From contig OZ022339.1 in assembly GCA_963989245.1 (NCBI GenBank), forward strand, positions 15,667,758 through 15,731,757: a stretch of DNA of 64,000 nucleotides, in the 5' to 3' direction. The position numbers and the translations under genes were made by a program. Shown here in pieces: positions 37,585 to 51,339 of the stretch. Numbering within the stretch: position 1 is the first letter of the stretch; every line of letters begins with the position of its first letter. This DNA comes from Nansenia antarctica (taxonomy: Eukaryota; Chordata; Actinopteri; Argentiniformes; Microstomatidae). Under the pieces are notes generated by a model. The model had not been told where the DNA came from. It searched no databases and worked only from the letters and a program-made list of their open reading frames with translations.

Positions 37585-40189
37585 TTGATTGGCTACTCTG
37601 CTTAACGAGACAGAGCCTCGTGCTCTACAGTATGCACTCTGCCTCTATGCCTCATGAACTAACATGTAAAAAAGACAAAGAATTAATTAGCTTCCGATAT
37701 TATTAATAAAATGATTAGCTTCCTCTCCAGTTTATGCATGCTATGGGATCAGGTTGATGTCATGTGCTGTATTTTGCATTGAACCCACCAGCCTATTTGA
37801 GGGAATTGCTCCGAAAACTAAAGTGCAGAAGGGCTCTGTATGTTCAGGTTGTGTCGTAGGTTTCAGCTTTGATAAATCCCTTATTCAGCAGGTATTTATG
37901 TGTCTTTTTGTTTGAATGTGTTGTTGTCCTCACGGAGTAGCTGAGCCTAGATGTGTTCCGCCTCCCTCCGGGTTTCGCTGGGTGAGATAAGCGTTTGTCT
38001 CGCCCACTCCAAAGTGGCTCCTGTTAAGCCCCATACCTGGAGGATGACTGATTTTGACAACACAATTTACATCTCTGTATAAAACAATCTCACGCCGCGC
38101 CAGACGATTTATACCGGATTAAGCTGTTTGTCTCCATCCCCGGGATAACCAACGCAATCTATCAGGGACTCCGTGTTTTTTTTTCTTCCGATACCGCATT
38201 CCCTCTCCATCGCCCCTTGGGAGTGCCATGGAATTGATCTGGTCTATATACCCCCACACCCCCCACCCCCCCCCCTACCACCACCACCCTTTTAAAATTG
38301 CTACAACTCCCGTAGAAAACCTACAATCAGTGAATCATGCAGATGTCAGTAATTTCAATAAAAAACTGATACGGCCGTGATGAAAACATCTGACTGGGTA
38401 GGATGGCGGTGGCGGTGAGATTTATGGCTGTATTAGGAGGGAAAAAGGCTGAGGTGACAGTTTTGTAGCGTCGCTCACCTCTCCTCTTGTTTCACACACA
38501 TTAAGGCCCCCGGATCAATTAGCGTCCGACGCCGTTAACCGCGCTCGCTCACTGACAGTGCTTTTACCCGTGACATGAAAAATGCAGAGGTTCTCAGGGA
38601 GAGATTTGGGAGCCATTAGGTTCCCCACGTACACGGTTCTCATGTGAGTGCACTTTTACGATGATGTATGAGTGCCACGGTCACTACGGTTAGACGGCGC
38701 TTTGTCATCGAGGTATGATGAAACGCCTTAGTTGACCCTCAGTAAAGTTTGTGCCCTTAAGACGGACTCTTATCTAATATATCTAAATGTCGTTTTCCAC
38801 TTGGGACATCATCTATAGATAGCTACGGGATCAAAACTGTATCATAAAATAATGTGTATATAATATGTATATAATATGATACAATAATGTGCCGTTGAGC
38901 CTTTATTCAAATCGTCATGCACTACAGTGAGTGCGTACGTGCGTAAGTACACATAGTCAACAACAGGAATCAGACCTACAATCTATGCCATGCTCTACTC
39001 ACTGAGCCACACGGGACAATTCGATCGCTTCTCTGTGAGTGAAATGATCTAATGATTCGGAGACCGAAGCCCACAACCACTTGGCTTGCTTCATCGGTGC
39101 CTTTCTATTCTCCTCCACACCTCCCTTCAGTATTCTCAGGCATTTGAAGACTTAGAGGTGGACTTACATGCCAAAGCTGTCGGTGACATACCGATATCAG
39201 CTGTGACAGTTGTAAATATTTTGTTGTTGTTGATGGATCTCTCTGTGACATGCAGCTTTTTTTTCTTTTTCGTCCAGTGTAATTCCATTCGACGATCATT
39301 CGAAGACTCTCCTAGTAAACTCTCTCTTAGTGATCACGAAATACCCTTCTACTTCTTCTCTCATTAAGCCTGGACGACTCCGATGATCTCATTGTCTCAG
39401 AGCACACCTCTCTATTCCCCTCAGATGAGTCATCGCAGGCTCTGTCACCCTTTCTGCTCCTTGAGCCATATGTCTAATTCTAATTAAATGAGCATTAAGA
39501 CCACCCCCCCCCCCCCCCGCCCCCCCGCACCCCCTGCCTCTCTCTTACTTTCTCCCCCCCCCCCCCCCGATGCTATCGGATCTCTGGGTAGCTCACGTTA
39601 GTTGTCACGGTAATGAGGGTGAGAGCAGGAGCTCACGTGCGTCGTACTGTCGGAGGAGAGCGGGGCCGAGACAGGGGCTTGTTCACAAGGCCATTTGCAT
39701 AACCCGTTAAAACGCTATCAGAGGGGGCTGCCGATTGATTGAATTTCACCTCGGAGAACCGTTAATTAATAACGTTGCGGATGTGACAGGCCTTTATTAT
39801 GTGGCGGGGACAGGAGATGATGGCTGTATTAGCAGGTTCCCCAGGAGGCGGAGGAGAACAGGAAGGCGCTGACGGAGCAGGCCGAGCGGGTGCGGGTTTC
39901 TGTCTCCGTCGACGCGTCGTTAGATCGTTTCGCTCCGAAGCGATCGATTGTGATGGTAGGTTTGACTCTCACTGGGACCACGTGTACTGAAATGCGTGCG
40001 CGTACTGTACTGTACGACGATTTGGGATCAAAGTATCTGCTAAATATCCTATCCAGTACACGTTGTTATGGTACAGTGCTAGCGGTCCTGTCGTTAGAAC
40101 ACAGGAGTGTCTCAAGGTTATCCCTCGAGCAGAAATATGGACAGAACACATAACCTTCTTCTTATAATGTGGAGGCTCCATATGCCCAG

Positions 40190-40191
<2 letters not shown>
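37585..40191. other. Non-coding block, partly CpG-containing, with C runs
   Basis: Parts of 38080-38580 and 39590-39960 are richer in CpG and contain 'atcaattagcgtccgacgcc' and 'gaaccgttaattaataacg', consistent with regulatory sequence. C runs lie at about 38264, 39505-39520 and 39557-39568. One exon-like segment is listed separately. Confidence 0.35.
39845..39889 (+). other. Candidate 45-bp microexon (low confidence)
   Basis: After 'ggttccccag' the sequence reads EAEENRKALTEQAER in one frame with G/C at nearly all third positions, then 'gtgcgg' as a possible donor. The peptide is coiled-coil-like. Against it: the upstream pyrimidine tract is weak, the donor is not close to consensus, a stop lies in frame four codons before the AG, and I do not recognise the peptide. 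Confidence 0.15.

Positions 40192-40240
<49 letters not shown>
40192..40240. repeat. (GT)n microsatellite
   Basis: Pure GT for about 49 bp. Confidence 0.96.
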
Positions 40241-40242
<2 letters not shown>

Positions 40243-42533
40243 TGTGTGGCCTGATACTGCCAGCTGCCTTGACTTAATGTTCCTCTCCTCTCGGCTGTCC
40301 GCTTGGCCTTATCCCTGTTTTACTGCCAAATTAGCTAACGGTAATTGCCAATTATGTTGATCCCTTTCATGATATGGACTTGACTAAGAACCGGACTGAA
40401 ACAGAACATATTTCACAAGCCACCACAGATGGCTTTGTGGGGTTGGAGGGGGTTTTGTCTCTGGACAACCACCTTGGACGGAGCCAACAGGAAAAACCCA
40501 GATGAAGGATAACAACCCAGTGGGGACAGTGGGGGGGGGGCTGCTGGGGAAGAAGCAGGGTCTCTATGAGGCAACGAGAGACCGAGCATCGAAGAGGAAT
40601 AACAAATGGCGTGCAGCCCTGTGTTTTAATTGTGCAACCCCCCCCTTCCCCCCCCCCCCCTCCTCTATGCATCATTACACCCTTGCGACGGAACAAACCA
40701 CCACATCCTCCCTCACATTGCCATCTCCACCCTTATTTCCAATCCTCAAATAGGTCTCTGTATTCATAAAAACAGAATATAACTGCAAAGAGAATTGACC
40801 CAGCCCAGCCTCTCCTGGCAGCGTAGCATCGTCAAGATTACTTTTTCCGAGTCTTGTTCTTGTTTTTCCTGTGTTTAACGACACACACACACACAACCCC
40901 CGAGTTCTAATGGAAAACCTCTGATTGTGATCACTCATCACTCTGATCGGCCAGAGGTCTGTTCAACCAGGCCCGACACTCCCCGAGCCCCGGAGTTAAC
41001 AATGCAGATTCACTCAGACAGAGAGCCCCTCCTACCTCTCCAGCTCTACAACAGCATTGTTGCCAAGAGCAATTACCGTGGCAGGGACAACTTAACTATG
41101 TGTAAATGACCACTGTTGCTCAGTGAATATCACATTTCCTGTAATCTCTTATTAAATTACGAAGCTGTGTTGTGAAGGGATGGAGAACGACAGGTATTGA
41201 AATATAAACCTCATCCTGTTGATTATCAGGTTTATGGCTTTATTTGACCAATTAAAAAAAATAAAATAATGCTATATATTTATTTTATTCATGTGCGGTA
41301 TGTCTAGCATGATAAATGGATGCAGTTTATTACCATGAATACAATTTTGATATGTAATAGAAGCAACAAAAGAAGTATTCAAAAATACTCAATACAATAG
41401 ACAATACTCAAATACAAATACTCAAATACACAACAAAGCTCACCATGAGTAATACCCTTTCTGTATATCTTTTATTAATGAAACATATTCAACACGGTTG
41501 TGCTTCATGGTAGATATCAATGCAATTATTCATCTCTCTGAATTGAAGATGAATCATTAGATAAAGAATATCATTAAGTTGTTTTACAGCTTATTCAAGG
41601 ACACATACACAGTAGTGCAGTAATGCTTTCACATGCACTGTGTTAGATGCTTATTGCTTCAAATTGGTTTCACTAAATCACCCAGGCCTTTAGTGTGGGG
41701 CACCAGAGACTCCTTAGCATGTTAATGATGCACGCCCTGCTACTGTGTCTGAAGCCGAAACGCTCTTTATCATTTGATGAAACGGGGAGAAAAGCCCATG
41801 TGTACTAAGACTGACTACAGCTGAGGAGAACTTATGGAGCTAATATACAGATACACATGCATCTGCTCTCTGCAGGACGTTGGTAAACGTTGCGCTTCGG
41901 TAAACAGGATGTAGTATGTTCACTGTAGTACGGTCATCATAGTGGGTAGAGGATGGACCGTGTTTGAGGACTGTGTCGAAGGCTGATCCTTCGGAGAGGA
42001 TATTCCCTTTCTTCTCTGTCTGTCAGGGTCAGGTTAATGTAAGCCCCTTTTCTCTGGCTGTTTGTACAGTATTGTATACCGGACGCGTTAAGCCACCTCT
42101 CTGATCCAAGTCCAGGTTGTTAAGCGATAATCTCGACTGAGAGGCTTGGACGCCAAAGAAGAGAGGGGGAATGTTGACTCCTGTATTAGCCTTTTCTTTC
42201 ATATCGAATTGCGATCCTTGTGGAGTGACCTCCCCGAGAGTCATTTGTCTAAATGAACACTAGTCATTATCCTAAGGCCCAGACCTCCTAAGGTTCAGGC
42301 CTTTATTGGACCACAGTCCTCACAACAAATAGGTGGCCTTTGACAGAAATTAGGTGCAAGCATTCAATACCTCTTTCTTTCTTTCTCCTCTCTCACTCAC
42401 TCCCTCCCTCCCTCACCTCTTTCCCCTTAAACCTCCCTTACAATAGAAAGCCTTGCATAATGTGCACTGTAAAAAAAAAATCTGATAAGTGAACTGCTGT
42501 AGCTGTACACCAACCATCTCTGTCCTATACAAC

Positions 42534-42534
<1 letters not shown>
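40241..42534. other. Unique non-coding sequence
   Basis: Contains a G10 run near 40531, C runs near 40640-40660, an (AC)n at about 40881-40895, and an AT-rich stretch with 'aaatactcaaatac' repeats at 41370-41440. No gene recognised. Confidence 0.6.
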
Positions 42535-42731
<197 letters not shown>

Positions 42732-43366
42732 GAGCAGAACTGCGGTTGGGATTGGACTGCCTGTCTGAAGTTGATTAATCGGCCTGTGAGGGTGAGAGAC
42801 TCCCGGGCCAGGCAGCAGGGTCCATCCCTGTGGCATGTGATGCTGATTGGCTTTGTCCTGTGCGTCTGCGCTAGAGGAGCGGACATTAAGATTAAGTGAT
42901 GCTGTCGTGTCGGAGAGCACTGCACTGCATCATTCTGGGAAGAGACAGCTGTGCTGCTTAATCCTTCATCACCAGGGGAGCGCTGCCAGGGACCAGATAT
43001 ACAGCCAAAGATAACCCTCCATAACTTCTGCTAAAGATCAGGAAACTTTGAATTCGCATCCATCTGCTACTGGGTTCTACTCAGTTCAACCTAATACGCC
43101 CCCCCCCCCCCCGCCACCCTTCTATGGTTGAAATGAGCAATCGCTAAGAACACAATATTAAAGAGGGAGGAGGAGGGCGAGAGAGAGAGAGAGAGAGTGA
43201 TGGCTGAGAACAGTAGTGTGGATGTGCTGTGTAGGGATGACCTGTTACTAATAGCTGGATTGTGTCTGTCTGAGTGATGGCTGTGGGGTACATGAAGTCA
43301 GTTTTAAACAAGCTGTATTCACTTTGATACTACTTAGAATCATTCGATGTGGAAGTAGACTACACA
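42732..43366. other. Unique non-coding sequence
   Basis: A C14 run lies at about 43089-43102 and a short GA run near 43178-43198. No gene seen. Confidence 0.6.
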
Positions 43367-44300
43367 TACGTAGAGTGTCCTCCGTAAGTATTGGAAAGAG
43401 GAAGCGTTTCGTCGTCTTTTTTTATCTCTGTACTCCGAACAATTTGGATTTTAAATCAAGGAATTACTATGGGGTCAAAGTAGAGATGCATAGCTTTAAT
43501 TCAATGGGTTTGTCTTCAGGTTGGGTTGACCATTTAGAAAAGAATAAAAAAATGAAAAATAAAAAAACATACCCCCCCCCCTATTTCAGGGCTCCAAAAG
43601 TATTGGAAAAAGTTATATAATGTTCATTTATTTGGCCTATAATCATCAGGAATTTAAATGCGTGTTCAATTGGATTTAAATCTGAAGATTGACTTCTCGC
43701 TGGTCCTAGTTGGTATGGCATTATGTTTGGGGTCATTGTCTTCCTGTATGAACCGCCATCCAATATGACAATATGTTTCTGTACACTTCAGAATACATTC
43801 TGCTGCTGCTGTCATCAGTCACATAATCAATTAAGACAAGTTAACCAGTTCTTGTGGCAGTTATACATGCCCAAACAATGACACCCCCTCCACCATGTTT
43901 CACAGATGAGTTGGTATGTTGTAAATCTTGGGCAGATCCTTTTTTCTCCAAACTTTACGCTTGCAATGGCTCTGGAACGTGATCATATTCGTCTTATCTG
44001 TCCACAAGAGCTCTGCAGGCATTTTAGTCCAAGGTTTTGGCTATGTTTCGGATTAATTTGTCTGATATGTCAGCCTTTATAATGGCTTCCTTAACTGTCA
44101 TTGACGTGGCTTTGGTCCTCATGTTGACAGATACCAATAGCAGACTCCGAACGCACAAATGTTGTGACGGAACACACCTGACTATCCAGAAACACCTGTC
44201 ACCTGTCACTCGCCAATTTTCCAAGCAATTAAGTGTTTGATTTCAAATTCAAACGGTTGGAGTATCGAGCTAAAACAAGACAAATGCTTCCTCTTAGGTG
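43367..44300 (-). mobile_element. Tc1/mariner-like element, family 1, near full length but dead
   Basis: Minus strand. The transposase remnant includes SVKHGGGGVIVWACITATRTG, and SSDLNPIEHAFKF near 43640-43700, with stops and frameshifts between. Inverted terminal regions ('aaattcaaacggttgga' near 44250; reverse complement of similar sequence near 43430-43465) flank it. The outer left end has 'gtcctccgtaagtattgg'. It is the same subfamily as 1946-2628: shared GGGGV, the 'LVLI.YVT' segment, 'cttgtggacagataagac', and terminal sequence. A C run lies at about 43572. Confidence 0.8.
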
Positions 44301-44856
44301 CTGCTTACACAGAATATTTGGGAAAGAGCTCTTTTCAGCCTATTTCATGCACACTATTATATTCACAAGTGGGAGCTTTGTGCACTGATCTTTCTATATG
44401 GTCACTCTATGTTGTCATGTAACGGCACGTCATTCTATCTAAACAGCATTATTTCAAACGATTGTGAGCTCAACCTTATTTTTAATCTGAGAGTATCTTA
44501 TATGATGCAGATGTTGAGGTTGAGCTGCAGTGTGTGTTGGGGCGCTGGTGTTAGGGCCTGCCCATGTGTGTTTCAGATATAGGCCTGGCCTTTGAGGTGC
44601 TAAGGCTAGCTGCACATTATTGCACTCTCCATTCAGTTCGCCCTTAAAACGCCCTGCTTGATCTTGCATATACTGTACAGAGGCATAGAGGATATACTGT
44701 TTTTTTTCCCCTCATTCCAACCAATGGTATTGTCCACAAAGGTTGTTCATAGCTGTAACCTCCCATAATGCACTGGGGGCAGTTTATGTTACATTTGACT
44801 ATCGCCAAAACAAAAGAAGAAAAATCCCGTAAATACAATGATAGATTTATATTTAT
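44301..44856. other. Unique non-coding sequence
   Basis: Nothing recognised. Confidence 0.6.
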
Positions 44857-44945
44857 TTAGTAAGTAAGTAAGTAAGTAAAGCTTTATTTATATAGCGCCT
44901 TTCGTACATGAAATGCAACTCAAAGCGTTTTATTTCTAAATGTTA
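44857..44945 (-). mobile_element. LINE 3' tail with (TTAC)n, minus strand
   Basis: Read on the minus strand: 'cgctttgagttgcatttcat' then 'gcgctatataaataaagc' and a TTAC repeat (plus-strand GTAA at 44858-44878). 'aaagcgctatataaataaa' is a typical L2/Rex-type 3' end in fish. Only the tail is present. Confidence 0.7.
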
Positions 44946-45063
44946 TATCATCGTCGTCCACAACACCGTTTACAGATCAGGGTTTACTGGGGCTGCGTTC
45001 ATTAACTGCGCTTGTATGCACACCTACGCTTACAGTCCAGCCCCAGCTCTGTAAAAAGGGCTA

Positions 45064-45229
45064 GTGTTTATGTGAGGGCTGCTGTGGGGAAGGCAGTAGT
45101 GGGGTGTTTATGTGAGGGCTGCTGTAGGGAAGGCAGTAGTGGGGTGTTTATGTGAGGGCTGCTGTAGGGAAGGCAGTGGTGGGGTAGCAGTGTTTATGTG
45201 AGGGCTGCTGTAGGGAAGGCAGTAGTGGG
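45064..45229. repeat. Minisatellite, four ~40-bp units
   Basis: Units start 'gtgtttatgtgagggctgct' at 45064, 45104, 45144 and 45190; the last spacing has a 6-bp 'gtagca' insertion. Unit differences are one or two bases. Confidence 0.95.
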
Positions 45230-45487
45230 GTAGCAGTGGTGTAGTAGCTATCAGAGCTGATAAATCCAGCGTGTAGGCCGGCCCTGACTGATTCCTGCTG
45301 CATGCAGCGATGGGTGGCGTCAGCAGGTTTCACACTGCTGGCCTTTGCATGTTTGCAGCTGGCTTGATGCAGCTGTCAGGCGGTGATTGATGAGTATCAT
45401 CATTTAAAGTGTAAAAGAAAACGTCTATGTGAAGGCAGACATGATGAACTGCCGCCTGCTGGCGCTCCCGGAGACACGCTTGACGTT

Positions 45488-45753
45488 TCCTCCTCCCTCT
45501 CTCCCTCTCTCCCTCTCCGCTCTCTTCTTGTCCCCTCCCCTCCACCCTTCTCCTTTTTCTGTCCCTCCCTCTCTTCCTGTTTTCTCTTCTCTGTACCCTC
45601 CCTCGTTCTCTCTCTTCTTCTTCTCCTCCTCCTCCTCGCTCTCCTTTCCTTCACCTCCCCGCCCCGCCTCTTGTTCTCCACCTCTCTGTCCCTCCCTCCT
45701 TTTTTTACTCTGTTCCTCTTTCCTTTGTATCTCTCCTTTTCTCTTATCCTCCA

Positions 45754-45789
<36 letters not shown>

Positions 45790-45850
45790 CTGTCCTTGCC
45801 AGAGTGGAGCGAAGTTATCAGAGCCAGACACACCGCCCAGCTCTCCCAGC

Positions 45851-45893
<43 letters not shown>
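45488..45893. repeat. Polypyrimidine tract (~300 bp) and (CT)n runs
   Basis: Nearly purine-free C/T sequence to about 45790 with (TC)n at 45764-45785, a ~60-bp mixed spacer, then pure (CT)n at 45854-45893. Long Ser/Leu/Pro or Arg/Glu frames here are artefacts. Confidence 0.95.
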
Positions 45894-45894
<1 letters not shown>

Positions 45895-48146
45895 AGTTGT
45901 CAGATCATATGAAACGTCAAAATTCATACGGACCCTGCAAGGGGATATATTTAGTCCCATCCTGCTGCATACCTCCACAGTACCCCCCCTGACAGTGACA
46001 TATTAGTTATGCTGTCTTTTGCAATCTGATATCTTTAAATTTGCCACCTTGTTAAGTTTTGATTAATGCGATTCCATTTCAGCAAAGTAATTGGCTTGGC
46101 CCTGTTTGTCGGGGGATACACAGGCGGCGAGCAGGAACAAATGCTGCAACATGGTAATGAGTTTGTTATATGGACGGCAGCGAGTGACAGTTATTAATGA
46201 TTGTTATGATAAACAGACAAGTGCAGATCGGGGGATGAGTCACGCTGGACTGACGGTTTAAAAATAGCCCATGTTGGAAAGTACTAACAAAGTAATCCAC
46301 TGTTAGGAAAACAATCATACAGATTGTCAAAGAGGTGTAATTACAAGAGAGAGAGAGAGAAAGAGACAGAGAGAGGGGGAAGGAGAGAGAGAGAGAGAGA
46401 GAGAATGAGAGAGATTGTTTTTTATATATATTTTTAAATATTGAGATGGTATTTATTATTATGTATGTTGTTATACAGACTGTAAAGGACGACTGTATAC
46501 AGCTGTGTCATGCTAGGCTTTGTGTGTCTATTGACCCTGTGTAAATGGCCATGTTGTGTTTGTGTGATCTTGACTGAACTACGAAGCATCAGAGAGTGGT
46601 AATGTTAGACAGTAAAGTGGTGTACTGTAGAGGACTTGCTATGATCATATTTATTAGTGAATAGCACTGTTTTTCTTTATGTGTAATAATTATAACGTTA
46701 TGCGGCCGGACCTAGTAACTAAAAGCTAGTAACTAAAAGCGGACCTAGTAACTAAAGTCCTGTAGATCTCTTCATTACTCTCCTGTTACTGTGTACAAAG
46801 CTCTACTGCATGAACTCCCAGCACACCTAACCTTGTTATTTAAATGTAAGAACATTAATGGCCTAACTTGTTCTTAGAGTTAGTTCTCTTGAGATTCCTC
46901 GGGTCTCCACTGGTGTTTCCCTGTATTAATAGTGTTCCCCCTATTATATGTTATATACCCATATTATATATATACACATATAAATAACGGTTAAATAAAA
47001 CTTGTGTACCCTTATGTAGGTCTTTTCTTTTCTTTAGCGGTCCCATACATTCTAGGTGATATATCATATATAGTGAATGCATAGGATTTCATTTATTTTG
47101 CGGTCATGTTTTCCCAAAAAACATTTTGCTTCTCTAAAGGAACAGCATTGGACAAGACCACACCTCTTCTTCTTATTTTCTTTGGACGGTCATGTCTACA
47201 TTGAATCTACGGGTGCCTTTCTGTGTTTGGGGCATGTTAAACGTGTCTGTCGTCATGGCTGAACTTTGGGTGACATTTAACCTGCACCAGTAGAATGGCT
47301 GTCGTGAAATGCTCAGTTTGGGAATGTGACTATTAGATGACTTGGCCGACCTTTGGATGAACTTTGCCTGGTGTTGATTTAGTGAGGCGCAGAGATCAAA
47401 GTGATCCCCCTAGCTTTTGTCAGTGGGCTTGTTGTAAATCGAATGATTATTTCAATGTCATTAGAACCCCCAAATAAAGGGCTCCTATCTTTGACTACTG
47501 TATCTGTGGGAGTCTGGAGATTCTGCTAAAGTAGTTAAGCTTGTTAATTAGCAAGCTGCACTTTATCCTGTAGTGTACTGTAGCCTAGCCTGAAACAACA
47601 AAGACGACCAAATAAGGTAGGCCTAAATAGTGAACCTTTCTCTCACATACATCTTAATGTCTGTCCATGGACATTGATTGTGGTGTATTAGTTAGAGCGG
47701 CAGTGGTGATTCTGTGCAGTTTTCAGATAAACTGAAAATAATTGTCAATCCGTAATGGTTTAAGTTGGCAGAAAATGTCTTAGGTTACTATACTATCCAT
47801 TATCCTAGTTTTCCAACAACATGTCATTGTTGACAGTTGGATTATAATTCTTCTGTAGCAGAACAATTGAAATGACAGCAGTTGAACAAACTTGAATGGG
47901 ACAGAAGGAGACATGGGTTTCCAGCAGGAAATATACTGCCAACAGTTTGTGCGCGCTTAGTCTTTAGGAAGTGCAAATGTGCTGCTTTCTATCTTACTGT
48001 GGAATAAGGATTTTCAACGTTGTCCAAACCTGCACTAAACAGAGCTGGTTTTGATAGGTTTGTTTTTAAAACAGTTTCTACGTGAGTTCTGAAAGACTTG
48101 CAGTGAAATCTAAAACACACTGAGAAGGCGAAGGGTGCAGTTCAAG
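45894..48146. other. Non-coding block; 46040-46270 has conserved-element texture
   Basis: Near 46060-46270 there are 'ttgattaatgcgattccatt', 'gtgacagttattaatgattg' and 'gggatgagtcacgctgg' (AP-1-like TGAGTCA). Three copies of 'acctagtaactaaa'-like words lie at 46709-46757. No gene recognised. Confidence 0.35.
46348..46415. repeat. (GA)n microsatellite, interrupted
   Basis: GA repeats with AAAG, CAG and GGGGA interruptions. Confidence 0.94.
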
Positions 48147-48420
<274 letters not shown>

Positions 48421-48782
48421 ATTGAAGGATTCAAGTACTTTTCAGCCCTGCAGTATACTGAACCGGTATTGGCTGAAATCCACCCAGTGCTGCTTCGCTT
48501 CCTGGCACTGTCATGTGGCCTCTCTTCACGGTCCCTTTACTTTGTTTTTGAAGGCTGGGATAGGCCGGCCATATGGAGCCTATCCGCTCGTCTTACTGTA
48601 GCACTAGCGCATCCCAGAGGCCCCTTGTAAAGACTGGGCTAGCGCTAGTAGCGGCCCTGGCGACTGTCAGCACCGCTAGACCTCCGTTTTGTTGACAAGT
48701 GAAGCCAAGCAGCGTAGGCCTGATGTCGAAACTCACTTACAATTAATGTGAGGGGACGCTGACGCAGGGCCCTTCTGCCCCG

Positions 48783-48853
<71 letters not shown>

Positions 48854-49887
48854 GAGAGAAGTAGAGACAGCTGTAGGCACTTGGAGTTCATTTCAGTAGA
48901 GTAGCTATAGCATAGCATTGGAATGTAGGCTAGTTGCCATTGTGGGTAATTGTAATTCAAATACGAGGAGGAGATAGGGAAAGGTTAGAATGTTAGAATG
49001 GAGAGACGTAGCATTCTAGAATGGAGGGACATAGCATTCCCCCAGTGTCTACTGTGTCACACTGGGCCCGTGACAACACCTCTCACCTCATGGCTCATGC
49101 TCTGTGTGGCGTCTCCAGGGGTCACAATGCAGTTTTTTTACCAGCTACAGCCCCCTTTTCATAACATGATGGGGGGGACTGAGCTATTCCACTAGTCTGT
49201 GATTATTAAATGACCACCGACACTGACGATCCTTGTCGGCTATTATTTCTTAATGCAGTTATTAGTCTGAGCCTCCTCTGCCCGTCACGAACATAAGTGC
49301 CGTAGACTTGTTTTTGCTCCTAGGTTGCATTTCTCAAAAACTCTTGATTCTGTCTTCTCTCAGAGATCCAACAACATTATTATCCTTTGAGGATCTCAAA
49401 TCTCAATGCTTCCATGCCTCTCAGACATAAAGACGTCCTCTCTTCTCTCGTTAGAGCACTTAACACTCATCTGGAGAGACTTGTTAGTCACTTGTGAGAC
49501 TTGTGAGTGCAACATTATCTCACTAACTGCCAAACAGTTCCAGAACTCCAAGTGTGGCGTTTACCTAGCGAGAATACTTTCATTGGCTACAAAATGAAGC
49601 ATCGTTGTTTTGGGTGAATACGCTCACCCTTTAGAATATTGACAATTTGGGGCGGCTTTATTCACCCTCGGTACTAAATGAGTTAAAGCCCCATCAGGTA
49701 ACTGTGTAGACATAGGATGGTAACGAGTGCTGGGGGGGAGGAGAGAGTGAGAGAGAGAGAGACTATTCAATTAAATCTAATATATACATTATTCTCCATG
49801 ATGGTTTCATATTTACATTTTTATTTTTTACTCAATCTTCGTCATCTTGTGGTAGGCCCCAGTCACAGGATGGTGACCGCAGGGAGG
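48421..49887. other. Unique non-coding sequence
   Basis: Includes a (GA)n array (listed separately) and a 2 x 23-bp tandem duplication at 48994-49039 ('tagaatggagagacgtagca' type unit). No gene recognised. Confidence 0.6.
48785..48860. repeat. (GA)n microsatellite
   Basis: Nearly pure AG/GA with one ATAG interruption. Confidence 0.97.
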
Positions 49888-50004
49888 GGGGGAGGGAGAG
49901 GGAGAGGGAGAGGGAGAGGGAGAGGGAGAGGGAGAGGGAGAGGGAGAGGGAGGAGGGAGGAGGGAGGAGGGAGGAGGGAGGAGGGAGGGGGGAGGGGAGG
50001 AGTG
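49881..50004. repeat. (GGGAGA)n then (GGAGGGA)n array, G-quadruplex-prone
   Basis: About nine hexamers GGGAGA on the plus strand followed by GGAGGGA units. Every window of four hexamers satisfies G3N3G3N3G3N3G3. Confidence 0.93.
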
Positions 50005-51339
50005 AGGTGGAGAAGGGAACCCTATTAAACCTACTCATCAGGATTCTGGGATACAGTATATCCCAGTACAGTATAGTATAATATATATAGCATAGTATTA
50101 TATATATATAGGTACTGTAACATGTTGACATTCCTTGGTTTTAGGCTGTTGATGACACATGCAGCACTATTGCAGCTCCCAGTTCCCCCCATTTACTTCC
50201 TGGTCTTGCTTAAACGAATCGTAAATAATTGTAAATAACTTCCCAACTGCAGAAACAACCTGATATAACCTCTGTGATGTGTTCGGTGTTACCTAACGGT
50301 CCACACTACATGTCACATGAGGCAGGAAGATGACCTGAGCCTCTGACTGATGTTTTTCGGTAAAGAAACCAGGCCGTTGGAGTGAGAGGAATGATGTGGA
50401 TTGATTTTCTGATAAATTTAAACATTTTTACATTGTGAAAGTTGCTTGAAACCTTAAAAAAAAAAAAAACTTGAACCTTCAAATGCTAACATTCCTTTTT
50501 TTCTTCTTTCTTTTCTCCCATTCACCCCCACTGAACCACAACGCACAACGTCGGCCTGTGAACCCTCTCTAAAACAGGTATGTCATCTCTGTCTCTTAAT
50601 ATCTCGAAAAGACACAACCAACAACAACTGTTTTCATTTGGTTACAACATTACACCGTGGCAGAGAAGCAGCAGTAGCAGCGTAGGCTACATGGCTGCAC
50701 CATCTGGTTGACTCTTGTTTACCATACACAGCGTCAGGGTGTGTGTATTAATCATGGTTACACAAGTGTCTTAATTACTCCCTATGTAGCTGATCCTGCT
50801 CCAACCCAGGAGATGACCTTTCTCTCCCTGCTCCTTTACACCATTAATTATCTATAATCAACACCTCCGCAGTCAAGGGGAGGGACACTCAGAGCTGCCC
50901 AGTGCTACGCGCACACGCAGTCGCGCACACACATACCAAAATCTAATTTGGTGCCAGGGTTTTGGCATATCTTTATTAATGGAAGCACACACTGTAGTCA
51001 TGAGATATTTACGTAGGCGTATTACAAACAGACATGTACTGTATGTCTAGTTTCCATCGAGAATATTATATTATTGTTATTACCAACCAAATCACGATGG
51101 TTAGTACACAGCTTACCTTCCATTTTGGTCGCTTTTATTACAAAATAGCTAGTAGTCACTGTTCAGCTCATTTGATAATATAGTTAATAATTAATACGTT
51201 TGCCTCTTGTTCTTCCATCATATTGAGGTTGTCTTACAGCCGAGATAAAACGATATAGGAGCATAGCCATTGGCCCTAACAAAATGGTCTCTCACTTATG
51301 AATGTGATACTCTGACATTCATGGCTCCGACTCTGATTT
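50005..51339. other. Unique non-coding sequence
   Basis: An AT palindromic stretch lies near 50080-50110 and an A-run near 50457-50470. Nothing coding recognised. Confidence 0.6.

Noticed and set aside
45383..46006. 207-codon plus frame and 192-codon minus frame
   Set aside because: Driven by a polypyrimidine tract; Ser/Leu/Pro or Arg/Glu composition only.
50500..50585. Exon ending 'aaaacag|gtatgt' near 50577
   Set aside because: A good donor-like string, but no AG acceptor lies between the pyrimidine tract and it, and no recognisable peptide.
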